This document shows positions 9,997 through 17,615 of a stretch of 64,000 nucleotides of DNA, in pieces. Origin of the DNA: Kitasatospora fiedleri (GTDB taxonomy: Bacteria; Actinomycetota; Actinomycetes; Streptomycetales; Streptomycetaceae); assembly GCF_948472415.1 (NCBI RefSeq), contig NZ_OX419519.1, positions 5,084,001-5,148,000 on the forward strand, in the 5' to 3' direction. The notes below the pieces were generated by a model. It searched no databases. It was not told the DNA's origin and was given only the letters and a program-made list of their open reading frames with translations. Position 1 is the first letter of the stretch. Each line of letters starts with the position of its first letter. Both the position numbers and the translations under genes were made by a program.

Positions 9997-11039
9997 GCAA
10001 CACCGACAAGCCTTTCCTGTCCGTCCGCGACCTGAAAGTGCACTTCCCCACCGACGACGGACTGGTCAAGTCCGTCAACGGGCTCAGCTTCGACCTGGAG
10101 CGCGGCAAGACGCTCGGCATCGTCGGCGAGTCCGGCTCCGGGAAGTCCGTCACCTCGCTGTCGATCATGGGCCTGCACCGCACCGGCACCAAGCGCGGCG
10201 CCCCGCGGATCACCGGCGAGATCTGGCTCGACGGCGAGGAGCTGGTCGCGGCCGGCCCCGAGCGGGTGCGCAAGCTGCGCGGCCAGAAGATGGCGATGAT
10301 CTTCCAGGACCCGCTGACCGCGATGCACCCCTACTACACGGTCGGCGCCCAGATCGTCGAGGGCTACCGGGCCCACCACCCCGGCGCCTCCAAGAAGGAG
10401 GCCCGCACCCGGGCGGTCGAGATGCTCGACCGGGTCGGCATCCCGCAGCCCGACAAGCGGGTCGACAACTACCCGCACGAGTTCTCCGGCGGCATGCGCC
10501 AGCGCGCCATGATCGCGATGGCGCTGGTCAACGACCCCTCGCTGCTGATCGCCGACGAGCCGACCACCGCCCTCGACGTCACCGTCCAGGCGCAGATCCT
10601 CGACCTGATCCGCGACCTGCAGAAGGAGTTCGGCTCGGCGGTCGTCATCATCACCCACGACCTGGGCGTGGTCGCCGAACTCGCCGACGACATCCTGGTC
10701 ATGTACGGCGGCAAGCCCGTCGAGCGCGGCCCCGCCGCCACCATCTTCGAATCCCCCGAGCACCCCTACACCTGGGGCCTGCTCGGCTCGATGCCCCGCC
10801 TCGACCGGGAGCTCCAGGACCGGCTGATCCCGGTCAAGGGCACCCCGCCGAGCCTGATCAACGTGCCGTCCGGCTGCGCGTTCCACCCGCGCTGCCCGTA
10901 CGCCGAGCTCACCGGCGGCCGCTCGTTCACCGAGGTGCCCGTGCTGGCCGAGGCCGCGCCCCGGCACCACGCCGCCTGCCACCTGCCGATCGCCGAACGC
11001 CACCGGATCTTCACCGAAGAGATCGCGCCCCGGCTGTGA
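9993..11039 (+). CDS. Peptide ABC transporter ATP-binding protein, DppD/OppD type
   Basis: 348-residue cytoplasmic ATPase. Walker A GESGSGKS at residues 45-52, signature SGGMRQRAMIAMAL, Walker B LLIADEPTTALD and switch histidine in VIITHDLGVVAE are all intact. The C-terminal oligopeptide/dipeptide extension has the cysteine pattern SGCAFHPRCPY...ACHLP. It overlaps the upstream permease by ATGA, so translation is coupled. Confidence 0.95.
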   Translation: MSNTDKPFLSVRDLKVHFPTDDGLVKSVNGLSFDLERGKTLGIVGESGSGKSVTSLSIMGLHRTGTKRGAPRITGEIWLDGEELVAAGPERVRKLRGQKMAMIFQDPLTAMHPYYTVGAQIVEGYRAHHPGASKKEARTRAVEMLDRVGIPQPDKRVDNYPHEFSGGMRQRAMIAMALVNDPSLLIADEPTTALDVTVQAQILDLIRDLQKEFGSAVVIITHDLGVVAELADDILVMYGGKPVERGPAATIFESPEHPYTWGLLGSMPRLDRELQDRLIPVKGTPPSLINVPSGCAFHPRCPYAELTGGRSFTEVPVLAEAAPRHHAACHLPIAERHRIFTEEIAPRL

Positions 11040-11067
11040 GCACGTACCACCCATTTGGAGAGCAGCG

Positions 11068-12117
11068 ATGACGGACAGTCAGGCGGCGGTGCCGCAGCTC
11101 GCGAAGGTGCCCGCCCAGGCGCCCGGGCCCGACCGCGAACCCCTGCTGAGGGTCACCGGACTGACCCGGCACTTCCCGGTCACCAAGGGCCTGCTGAAGC
11201 GCCAGGTCGGCGCGGTGCGGGCGGTCGACGGCATCGACTTCGCGGTCAACGCGGGCGAGACGCTCGGCGTGGTCGGCGAGTCCGGCTGCGGCAAGTCCAC
11301 CATGGGACGCCTGGTCACCCGGCTCGACGAACCCACCGGCGGGACGATCGAGTTCGAGGGCGCCGACATCACCCACCTGGGCGTCGCGGCGATGCGGCCG
11401 TACCGGCGCGACATCCAGATGATCTTCCAGGACCCGTACTCCTCGCTGAACCCCCGGCACACCATCGGCACCATCGTCGGCGCGCCCTTCCACCTCCAGA
11501 AGGTCAAGACCGAGCACGGCGTCAAGCGGGCCGTCCAGGACCTGCTGGAGCTCTGCGGCCTCAGCCCCGAGCACTACAACCGCTACCCGCACGAGTTCTC
11601 CGGCGGCCAGCGCCAGCGCATCGGCATCGCCCGCGCCCTGGCCCTGCGCCCGAAGATGATCGTGGCCGACGAGCCGGTCTCCGCGCTGGACGTCTCGATC
11701 CAGGCCCAGGTGGTCAACCTGCTGGACGACCTCCAGAAGGAGCTCGGCCTCACCTACCTGATCATCGCGCACGACCTCTCGGTCGTCCGGCACGTCTCCG
11801 ACCGGGTCGCCGTCATGTACCTCGGCAAGGTGGTGGAGATCGCCGACCGGGACGCCCTGTACTCCCGGCCGATGCACCCCTACACCAACGCCCTGATGTC
11901 CGCGGTGCCGGTGCCCGACCCGCGCCGCAAGGAGCGCCGCGAGCGCATCCTGCTCACCGGCGACGTCCCCTCCCCGCTCAACCCGCCCTCCGGCTGCCGC
12001 TTCCGCACCCGCTGCTGGAAGGCCCAGGACGTCTGCGCGAGCGAGGAACCGCCGCTGGCCGCGGTGGCGACCGGGCACCAGGTGGCCTGCCACTTCCCGG
12101 AGAACGCGGCCGAGTAG
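11068..12117 (+). CDS. Peptide ABC transporter ATP-binding protein, DppF/OppF type
   Basis: 349-residue partner ATPase. Walker A GESGCGKS at residues 70-77, signature SGGQRQRIGIARAL, Walker B MIVADEPVSALD and YLIIAHDLSVVRHV are present. The C-terminus carries the cysteine set GCRFRTRCWKAQDVC...ACHFP. SD TTGGAGAG precedes the ATG. Last gene of the transporter operon, followed by a strong hairpin. Confidence 0.95.
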   Translation: MTDSQAAVPQLAKVPAQAPGPDREPLLRVTGLTRHFPVTKGLLKRQVGAVRAVDGIDFAVNAGETLGVVGESGCGKSTMGRLVTRLDEPTGGTIEFEGADITHLGVAAMRPYRRDIQMIFQDPYSSLNPRHTIGTIVGAPFHLQKVKTEHGVKRAVQDLLELCGLSPEHYNRYPHEFSGGQRQRIGIARALALRPKMIVADEPVSALDVSIQAQVVNLLDDLQKELGLTYLIIAHDLSVVRHVSDRVAVMYLGKVVEIADRDALYSRPMHPYTNALMSAVPVPDPRRKERRERILLTGDVPSPLNPPSGCRFRTRCWKAQDVCASEEPPLAAVATGHQVACHFPENAAE

Positions 12118-12140
12118 CGCCGCGCGACACCTCCGGACCA

Positions 12141-12184
12141 CGGGGTCCGCCCGGGAGCGCCGACGCTCCCCCGGGCGGACCCCG
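12141..12184 (+). terminator. Stem-loop terminator of the transporter operon
   Basis: Arms 12141-12155 and 12170-12184 are complementary around a 14-base centre that itself contains AGCG/CGCT. No T tract. It sits 23 bases after the last transporter gene. Confidence 0.7.
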
Positions 12185-12230
12185 CGGCCGTGCCCGGGCC
12201 CTGACGGTGGCGGGTGGCAGGGTGGGGGCC

Positions 12231-13142
12231 ATGCTGGAGATCGCGGTCAGGGACCAGGACGACGTGGTACGGGTGCGGGTGTCGGAGGACGAACTCGCCG
12301 ACCTGGTGGAGGACATGGCGCACTGGCCGGGCGCCTTCCTGGTCCTCCAGCGCGTCCCCGACCTGCCGGACACCTACGCCCAGACCTGCCCGGAGGACGA
12401 GGCGCTGACGGTCGAGTACCGGGACGGCGCGCAGTCGCGGCACTACCGGACGCGGGTGGCCGGGCCGGAGCGGGTCGCCGAGCTGCTCATCGGCTGGGCC
12501 CGGCAGGACGCCGACTGGGCGGCGGGCGAGCAGTGGGAGCGGATCGACTTCGGGCCCGACCCGGAGCCCGCGCCGCTGGAGCTGTCCGAGCAGGACGAGG
12601 AGATCCTGGTCGCCGAGGTGCGGCGGCTGCTGGTCGGCGGGTACGCGACGCTGGACCAGGCGGCCGAGGCGGCGGAGGAGTTCCTGGTCGACCGGGAGCA
12701 CCGGCCGGTGAGCAAGGCCCAGGCCAGGCAGCTGGCCGACCGGATGTGGCGGGAGCGGGTCGCCGAGCAGCGCGCCTGGACGGGCGAGACCGACCCGGAG
12801 CGGCTGACCCGGGCGTTCGCGGCCCTGGAGGCGGCCGGGATCACCGCCCGGGAGGACTTCACCTGCTGCCGCACCTGCGGCAACGCCGAGATCGGCGCCG
12901 AGAACCCGCGGGCCCGGGGCTTCGCCTACTTCCACTCCCAGGGCACCGCGGCGGTGGCCGACGGCGGCGACCTGACGCTGTACTACGGCGGCTTCGACGA
13001 CTCCCCGGAGACCACCGCCGCCGTCGGCCGGGAGGTCGTCGCGGCGGTCCGGGCGGTCGGCCTGCGGACCGACTGGGACGGCGACCCGGGGCGGGCGATC
13101 CGGGTGACCGGCCTGGACTGGCGGCGCCGGCTGGTCGGCTAG
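12231..13142 (+). CDS. DUF6891-like protein of unknown function
   Basis: 303 residues. The N-terminal third is acidic and might bind a partner. The C-terminal half has the pattern I associate with DUF6891: LTRAFAALEAAGITARED, then the paired-cysteine motif CCRTCGNAEIG, then GFAYFHSQGTA and LTLYYGGFDD. The cysteine cluster suggests metal binding, which is inference. No membrane segment or signal. ATG 12231 follows a GGTGGGGG purine run. Lies alone between the transporter terminator and a ferritin-like gene. Confidence 0.6.
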   Translation: MLEIAVRDQDDVVRVRVSEDELADLVEDMAHWPGAFLVLQRVPDLPDTYAQTCPEDEALTVEYRDGAQSRHYRTRVAGPERVAELLIGWARQDADWAAGEQWERIDFGPDPEPAPLELSEQDEEILVAEVRRLLVGGYATLDQAAEAAEEFLVDREHRPVSKAQARQLADRMWRERVAEQRAWTGETDPERLTRAFAALEAAGITAREDFTCCRTCGNAEIGAENPRARGFAYFHSQGTAAVADGGDLTLYYGGFDDSPETTAAVGREVVAAVRAVGLRTDWDGDPGRAIRVTGLDWRRRLVG

Positions 13143-13312
13143 GCCCCGTCCGGCGTCGCGCGCCCGGCAGGACCGGTCGGGCCGGGCCCGGCCCCCCGCA
13201 GGGCAGGCTGTCCTTCGTCCGGCGCAGCACCCGGCCGGAGCTGTTGCCGGGGGCGGGTGCGGTGCCTTGACTGGAGCGGAACGTCCCGGCTCCCGTGCGA
13301 GGGTAGGTCACC

Positions 13313-14092
13313 ATGCTGTCGGCCCGCAGTCTGTTCCAGGAGATCCACGACGACGACCAGGCGTTCCGGCTGTTCTGCTCGATCGCCGCGAAGGGCGAGG
13401 ACCAGGGCGGCTGGGAGAACGGCCGGATCGCCCGGCTGGTGCCCGACCCGGAGCTGGCGCCGAAGGTGGCCCGGCACGGCGCGGACGAGGACAAGCACGG
13501 GCGGATCTTCAAGGCGCTGATGCACAAGCGCGGCCTGACCGAGCGGGACGTCCCGGACGACACCGACTACACGATGATCCTGGAGCGGCAGGGCATCGGC
13601 CTGGCGCACGCCCGGCTGCGCCGGGACGAGCCGCTGACCGAGCAGGACGTCATCACGTACCTGGCGCACAGCCGGGTGACCGAGCAGCGCGCCGCCGAGC
13701 AGATGCTGATGCTGAAGCGGATCTTCGGCGACCACCCGGAGCTGGGCCGGGCGGTGCGGATGATCTCCCACGACGAGGACAACCACCTGGCGTTCTGCCA
13801 CGAGGAACTGCTGCGGCTGGCGTACCAGGGGCACGGGCGGGCGATCCTGGACACCCTGCAGTCCACCGCCCGGGCGGAGATCCGCACCTACCGGGACGTC
13901 AGCCTGGCCGTGATGGCGCACCTGGGGGAGCTGCTGCGCTGGCCGCGGGCGAAGTCGGTGGCGCTGGCGGCCGGCATCCACGCGGTGTACGGGTACGAAC
14001 GGGCGGGCGGCTGGCGGCGGATGACCACGCTGCGGATGCCGGCCCGGCTGAACGCGCTGGGCGGGCCCGCGCCGCACGAGCAGTTCGCCTGA
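13313..14092 (+). CDS. Ferritin-like (di-iron type) protein
   Basis: 259 residues, nearly all helical. Two helix motifs of the di-iron ferritin-like fold are visible: ADEDKHGRIFKAL near residues 55-67 and SHDEDNHLAFCHEELL near residues 148-163, both with E-x-x-H spacing. A VTEQRAAEQMLML helix between them supplies further acidic ligands. The family includes oxidases and iron-handling proteins; the substrate is not evident. ATG 13313 with GAGGGTAGG upstream. Confidence 0.65.
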   Translation: MLSARSLFQEIHDDDQAFRLFCSIAAKGEDQGGWENGRIARLVPDPELAPKVARHGADEDKHGRIFKALMHKRGLTERDVPDDTDYTMILERQGIGLAHARLRRDEPLTEQDVITYLAHSRVTEQRAAEQMLMLKRIFGDHPELGRAVRMISHDEDNHLAFCHEELLRLAYQGHGRAILDTLQSTARAEIRTYRDVSLAVMAHLGELLRWPRAKSVALAAGIHAVYGYERAGGWRRMTTLRMPARLNALGGPAPHEQFA

Positions 14093-14122
14093 CCGCCCGG
14101 GGGCCGGCCGCGGGGGGACGGC

Positions 14123-14797
14123 GTGCAGACTGACCAGGTGACGTCCGAGATCTTCCCGCACACCGTCCAGCAGGTCCTCGACCTGGTGGGCATCTTCGTG
14201 TTCGCGCTGTCCGGCGGCCTGATGGCCGTCCGCAAGAACATGGACATCTTCGGCATCTGCGTGCTGGCCGAGGCGACCGCGCTGGGCGGCGGCGTCCTGC
14301 GGGACCTGGTGATCGGGGCGCTGCCGGTGGCCGCGTTCACCAGCTTCGGGTACTTCCCGACCCCGCTGGTGGCCGGGGTGGTGGTGTTCTTCCTGCACCC
14401 CGAGGTGGAGCGGATCAACCGGGCGGTGATGGTGCTGGACGCCGCGGGCCTGGGCCTGTTCTGCGTCACCGGCACCATCAAGGCGCACGCCTACGGGCTC
14501 GGCGCGGTCGCCTCGGTGGCCTGCGGCATGCTGACCGCCGCGGGCGGCGGCGTGATCCGCGACCTGCTGGCGATGGAGCCGCCCTCGCTGCTGCGCTGGG
14601 ACCGCGAGATCTACGCCGTCCCGGCGCTGGTCGGCTCCGCCGTGGTGGCGGTGCTGATCGGGATCGGGCGGCTGACCCCGCTGAACGCCTCGCTGGCCGC
14701 GGTGGTCGCGTTCACCATGCGGATGCTGGCGCTCAGGTACGGCTGGCGCGCACCGCGTGCTTGGCACCGCAACGGTTCTCGCACCAGCGAGGAGTAG
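14123..14797 (+). CDS. TRIC-family (YicG/UPF0126) channel protein
   Basis: 224 residues in the membrane, with six or seven hydrophobic segments in two repeats. Each repeat carries the family's glycine motif: ALGGGVLRDLVIGALP near residue 52 and AAGGGVIRDLLA near residue 136. These match the trimeric intracellular cation channel family, whose bacterial members pass monovalent cations. The start GTG 14123 is preceded by GGGGGGA. The last 65 bp overlap, tail to tail, the end of the IclR gene on the other strand. Confidence 0.85.
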   Translation: MQTDQVTSEIFPHTVQQVLDLVGIFVFALSGGLMAVRKNMDIFGICVLAEATALGGGVLRDLVIGALPVAAFTSFGYFPTPLVAGVVVFFLHPEVERINRAVMVLDAAGLGLFCVTGTIKAHAYGLGAVASVACGMLTAAGGGVIRDLLAMEPPSLLRWDREIYAVPALVGSAVVAVLIGIGRLTPLNASLAAVVAFTMRMLALRYGWRAPRAWHRNGSRTSEE

Positions 14798-15554
14798 GCG
14801 AGCCGCCGTACGCCAGCGAGATCGCCTCCACCGTGCACAGCAGCTCCGGCAGCAGCTTGCTCAGCTCGGTCACCGAGGCGATCCGGACCGGCGCGGAGAT
14901 CGAGCAGGCGGCGATGGCGGTGCCCTCGGTGCCGGCGATCGGGGCGGCGATGCAGTTCACCGACTCCTGGTACTCGGCCTGGTCCACCGCCCAGCCGCGG
15001 CGGCGCACCTCGGACAGCTCGGCCCGGAACTCCTCCGGGCCGCGGATCGACTGCGGGGTGCGGGCCGGGAAGTCCACCTCGGCCAGGAACGCGGCCAGCT
15101 TCTCGGCCGGCAGGTCGGCCAGCAGCACCTTGCCCGCCGCGGTGGCCACCGCGGGCGCCCGCCGACCGATCCGGCTGGCCTCGCCGAGCCAGCTGCGGCC
15201 GTGGTCCGGGTACCTGGCCTCGACCTTGTCGAGGTACAGCACCTCGTCCTCCTCCAGCACCGACAGGTGCACGGTGTGCCCGTAGCGCTCGTTGAGCACC
15301 GCCAGGTACGGGGCGGCGACCTGCCGGATGTCGATGCCCTCCAGCGCCTGGTGGGCGAGCGCGAACAGCCGGCCGCCGAGGCGGTAGCGCTGGTCGGACT
15401 GCCGGTGCACGAAACCGTGCTCCTGCAGGGTGCGCAGCAGCCGCAGCGCGGTGGACTTGTGCACGCCGATCTTCGCGGCGGCCTGCTCCAGCGACGCCGG
15501 GCCCTCACCGAGCGACGCCAGGATGGTCAGCGCGCGGTCGACCGTCTGGGACAA
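14733..15554 (-). CDS. IclR-family transcriptional regulator
   Basis: 273 residues. The N-terminal winged helix is clear: SQTVDRALTILASL, SLEQAAAKIGVHKSTALRLL and GFVHRQSDQRYRLGGRLFAL. The effector domain follows, with RYGHTVHLSVLEEDEVLYLDKVE and CIAAPIAGTEGTAIAACSISAP. Start TTG 15554 is chosen because GGGGAGAGG sits just upstream; an in-frame GTG at 15572 is the alternative. An odd tail, RWCENRCGAKHAVRASRT, extends past the usual end and is encoded in the overlap with the TRIC gene. Its target is unknown; the desulfurase gene lies divergently upstream. Confidence 0.88.
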   Translation of the reverse strand: MSQTVDRALTILASLGEGPASLEQAAAKIGVHKSTALRLLRTLQEHGFVHRQSDQRYRLGGRLFALAHQALEGIDIRQVAAPYLAVLNERYGHTVHLSVLEEDEVLYLDKVEARYPDHGRSWLGEASRIGRRAPAVATAAGKVLLADLPAEKLAAFLAEVDFPARTPQSIRGPEEFRAELSEVRRRGWAVDQAEYQESVNCIAAPIAGTEGTAIAACSISAPVRIASVTELSKLLPELLCTVEAISLAYGGSPTPRWCENRCGAKHAVRASRT

Positions 15555-15643
15555 CGGCCTCTCCCCTCTCACAGCATCGTGGCCGGAAGGGTAACGGCGC
15601 GTTGCAGAGGGTGCAATGGCCAAATCGTGACTCTGCGGCCGCC

Positions 15644-15649
15644 TACACT
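15644..15649 (+). promoter_or_regulatory. -10 box of the cysteine desulfurase gene
   Basis: TACACT fits TAnnnT and ends only 10 bases before the ATG at 15660. There is no Shine-Dalgarno sequence in between, so the mRNA should be leaderless or nearly so. Confidence 0.5.
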
Positions 15650-15659
15650 GGTTCCCGCT

Positions 15660-16841
15660 ATGGCTTACCTCGACCACGCCGCCACCACCCCGATGCTGCC
15701 CGAGTCGGTCGCCGCGATGACGGCGCAGTTCGGTGCCGTCGGCAACGCCTCCTCGCTGCACGCCGCCGGGCGGCGCGCCCGCCGGGTGGTCGAGGAGTCC
15801 CGGGAGTCGCTCGGCGAGTCGCTGGGCGCCCGCCCCAGCGAGATCGTGTTCACCGGGGGCGGCACCGAGTCCGACAACCTGGCGGTCAAGGGCCTCTACT
15901 GGGCCCGGCGGGACGCCGACCCGGCCCGCCGCCGGGTGCTCAGCAGCCCGGTCGAGCACCACGCGGTGCTGGACGCGGTGCACTGGCTGGCCGAGCACGA
16001 GGGCGCCGAGGTCGAGTACCTGCCGGTCGACGCGCTCGGCCGGGTGCACCCCGAGGCGCTGCGGGAGGCGATCGAGCGGGCCCCGGAGACGGTCGCGCTG
16101 GTCACCGTGATGTGGGCCAACAACGAGGTCGGCACCGTCCAGCCGATCCGCGAACTCGCCGCCGTCGCCGCCGAGTTCGAGGTGCCGATGCACTCCGACG
16201 CGGTGCAGGCGCTGGGCCAGGTGCCGGTCTCCTTCGCGGACTCCGGGCTGACCGCGCTCACCGTCACCGGCCACAAGGTCGGCGGCCCGTACGGGGTCGG
16301 CGCGCTGCTGCTGGCCCGCTCCGCCAAGCCCGTTCCGCTGCTGCACGGCGGCGGCCAGGAGCGCGACGTCCGCTCCGGCACGCTGGACGTGCCCGGCGCC
16401 GCCGGGTTCGCGGTGGCCGCCGGGCTGGCCGTCGAGCGGCAGCCCGGGTCCGCGGCCGTGATCGGCGCGCTGCGCGACGAGCTGCTGGCCGTGGTCCGCT
16501 CGGCCGCGCCGGACGCGGTGCTCAACGGCGACCCGGGCGCGGACGGGCGGCTGCCCGCCAACGCGCACTTCTCCTTCCCCGGCTGCGAGGGCGACGCGCT
16601 GCTGATGCTGCTGGACGCGGCCGGCGTGGAGTGCTCCACCGGCTCGGCCTGCTCGGCCGGCGTCCCGCAGCCCAGCCACGTGCTGCTGGCGATGGGCGTC
16701 GACCCGGACCTGGCCCGCGCCTCGCTGCGCTTCTCGCTCGGGCACACCTCCACCGCCGCGGACGTGGCGGCGCTGGCCGCCGCGCTGCCCGGCGCGGTGG
16801 AGCGGGCCCGGCGGGCCGGGCTGGTGCGGGCCGCGCGCTGA
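15660..16841 (+). CDS. Cysteine desulfurase, IscS/NifS type
   Basis: 393-residue PLP enzyme that moves sulfur from cysteine to an acceptor. It begins AYLDHAATTPMLPESVAAM, as IscS-like proteins do. PLP lysine 206 is in VTGHKVGGPYG, and the active-site cysteine 331 is in STGSACSAG. It lies about 2.2 kb before mnmA, the tRNA 2-thiouridylase that consumes such sulfur, so tRNA thiolation is a likely job. The product of another desulfurase (SufS) could serve Fe-S assembly. Confidence 0.93.
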   Translation: MAYLDHAATTPMLPESVAAMTAQFGAVGNASSLHAAGRRARRVVEESRESLGESLGARPSEIVFTGGGTESDNLAVKGLYWARRDADPARRRVLSSPVEHHAVLDAVHWLAEHEGAEVEYLPVDALGRVHPEALREAIERAPETVALVTVMWANNEVGTVQPIRELAAVAAEFEVPMHSDAVQALGQVPVSFADSGLTALTVTGHKVGGPYGVGALLLARSAKPVPLLHGGGQERDVRSGTLDVPGAAGFAVAAGLAVERQPGSAAVIGALRDELLAVVRSAAPDAVLNGDPGADGRLPANAHFSFPGCEGDALLMLLDAAGVECSTGSACSAGVPQPSHVLLAMGVDPDLARASLRFSLGHTSTAADVAALAAALPGAVERARRAGLVRAAR

Positions 16842-16919
16842 GCGTGCCGCCTGCTGAGCGTGCCGCCTGCCGGGCGCGCCGCCTGCCGGGTGCGCCACCT
16901 GCCGGGCGCGCTGCCCGGG
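16840..16919 (+). repeat. Five 16-bp tandem repeats after the desulfurase gene
   Basis: Units start at 16840, 16856, 16872, 16888 and 16904 with consensus GRGCGYGCCGCCTGCC; the last unit is degenerate. The array begins inside the desulfurase stop codon and fills the spacer to the marR promoter. Confidence 0.8.
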
Positions 16920-16924
16920 CGGGA

Positions 16925-16964
16925 TTCCGTTTGCGACGGAACCTTCTGCTTCGGGACGTACGCT
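16925..16964 (+). promoter_or_regulatory. marR promoter with palindromic operator-like site
   Basis: TTCCGT (16925-16930) and ACGGAA (16936-16941) form a perfect inverted repeat with a 5-base spacer. This is followed by GGAACCTTCTGCTTCGG (16938-16954), which recurs with three mismatches before the MFS gene. TACGCT at 16959-16964 is a -10 box ending six bases before the ATG at 16971. Confidence 0.6.
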
Positions 16965-16970
16965 GGGGGC

Positions 16971-17462
16971 ATGAACGCACCCCTGCCCGAGCGCACCGTC
17001 CGTGACCTCACCGGGCTGCTGGCCCAGGCCGCGCACGCCATGAACACCCGCCTGTCGCTGGCCCTGGCCGAGATCGACAGCTCCCCGCGCAAGCACTGCG
17101 TGCTGCTGCACGCCATGGAGGCCGAGCGCACCCAGTCGCAGCTGGCCGCGATCGCCGGGCTGGACAAGACCACCATGGTGGTCACCGCCGACGAGCTGGA
17201 GCGGGACGGCCTGGCCGAGCGCCACCCGTCCGCGACCGACCGGCGGGTGAAGGTCATCCGGGTCACCCCCGCGGGCGCGGAGCTGGTGCGGCGCGGCGAG
17301 GTGATCGTCGACCGGGTGCACGGGGAGGCGCTGGGCGAGCTGTCGGCGGGGGAGCGGCAGGTGTTCGTGGACGCGCTGGACCGGCTCCAGCAGGCGGCGG
17401 AGTTCCCGATGGTCGGCGAGGGCGGCGTGGTGCGCCGGCCGCGGCGGTCCCGCCAGGGGTAG
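16971..17462 (+). CDS. MarR-family transcriptional regulator
   Basis: 163 residues with the MarR winged helix: RTQSQLAAIAGLDKTTMVVTADELERDGL as recognition region, then ERHPSATDRRVKVIRVT as the wing. The ATG is only six bases from a TACGCT -10 box, so leaderless translation is likely. It is followed, 153 bp on, by an MFS drug-efflux-like gene. Both upstream regions share an operator-like 17-mer, so autorepression and control of the efflux gene are the simplest reading (inference). Confidence 0.9.
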   Translation: MNAPLPERTVRDLTGLLAQAAHAMNTRLSLALAEIDSSPRKHCVLLHAMEAERTQSQLAAIAGLDKTTMVVTADELERDGLAERHPSATDRRVKVIRVTPAGAELVRRGEVIVDRVHGEALGELSAGERQVFVDALDRLQQAAEFPMVGEGGVVRRPRRSRQG

Positions 17463-17524
17463 GTCGGGGGCGGGCCGGGGGAGGCCGGGGAGGCCGGGGC
17501 CGGGGGAGTCGGCCGCAGAGCACG

Positions 17525-17565
17525 TTCCGTTCTGTATCGTCTATTACGAAACCATCTGCTACGGT
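17525..17565 (+). promoter_or_regulatory. MFS gene promoter with MarR operator-like copy
   Basis: TTCCGT at 17525-17530 and GAAACCATCTGCTACGG at 17548-17564 repeat the elements found before marR. TACGGT (17560-17565) can serve as the -10 box. This 50-bp patch is the most A/T-rich in the area. Confidence 0.55.
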
Positions 17566-17615
17566 CTCTCTTATCGGGGGAGCGCGCCCGCGCGTCCCCG
17601 GGAGGGAGAAGACCC

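Noticed and set aside
17465..17512. Repeated GGCCGGGG motifs before the MFS promoter
   Set aside because: Irregular G/C runs that do not keep register; probably composition only.
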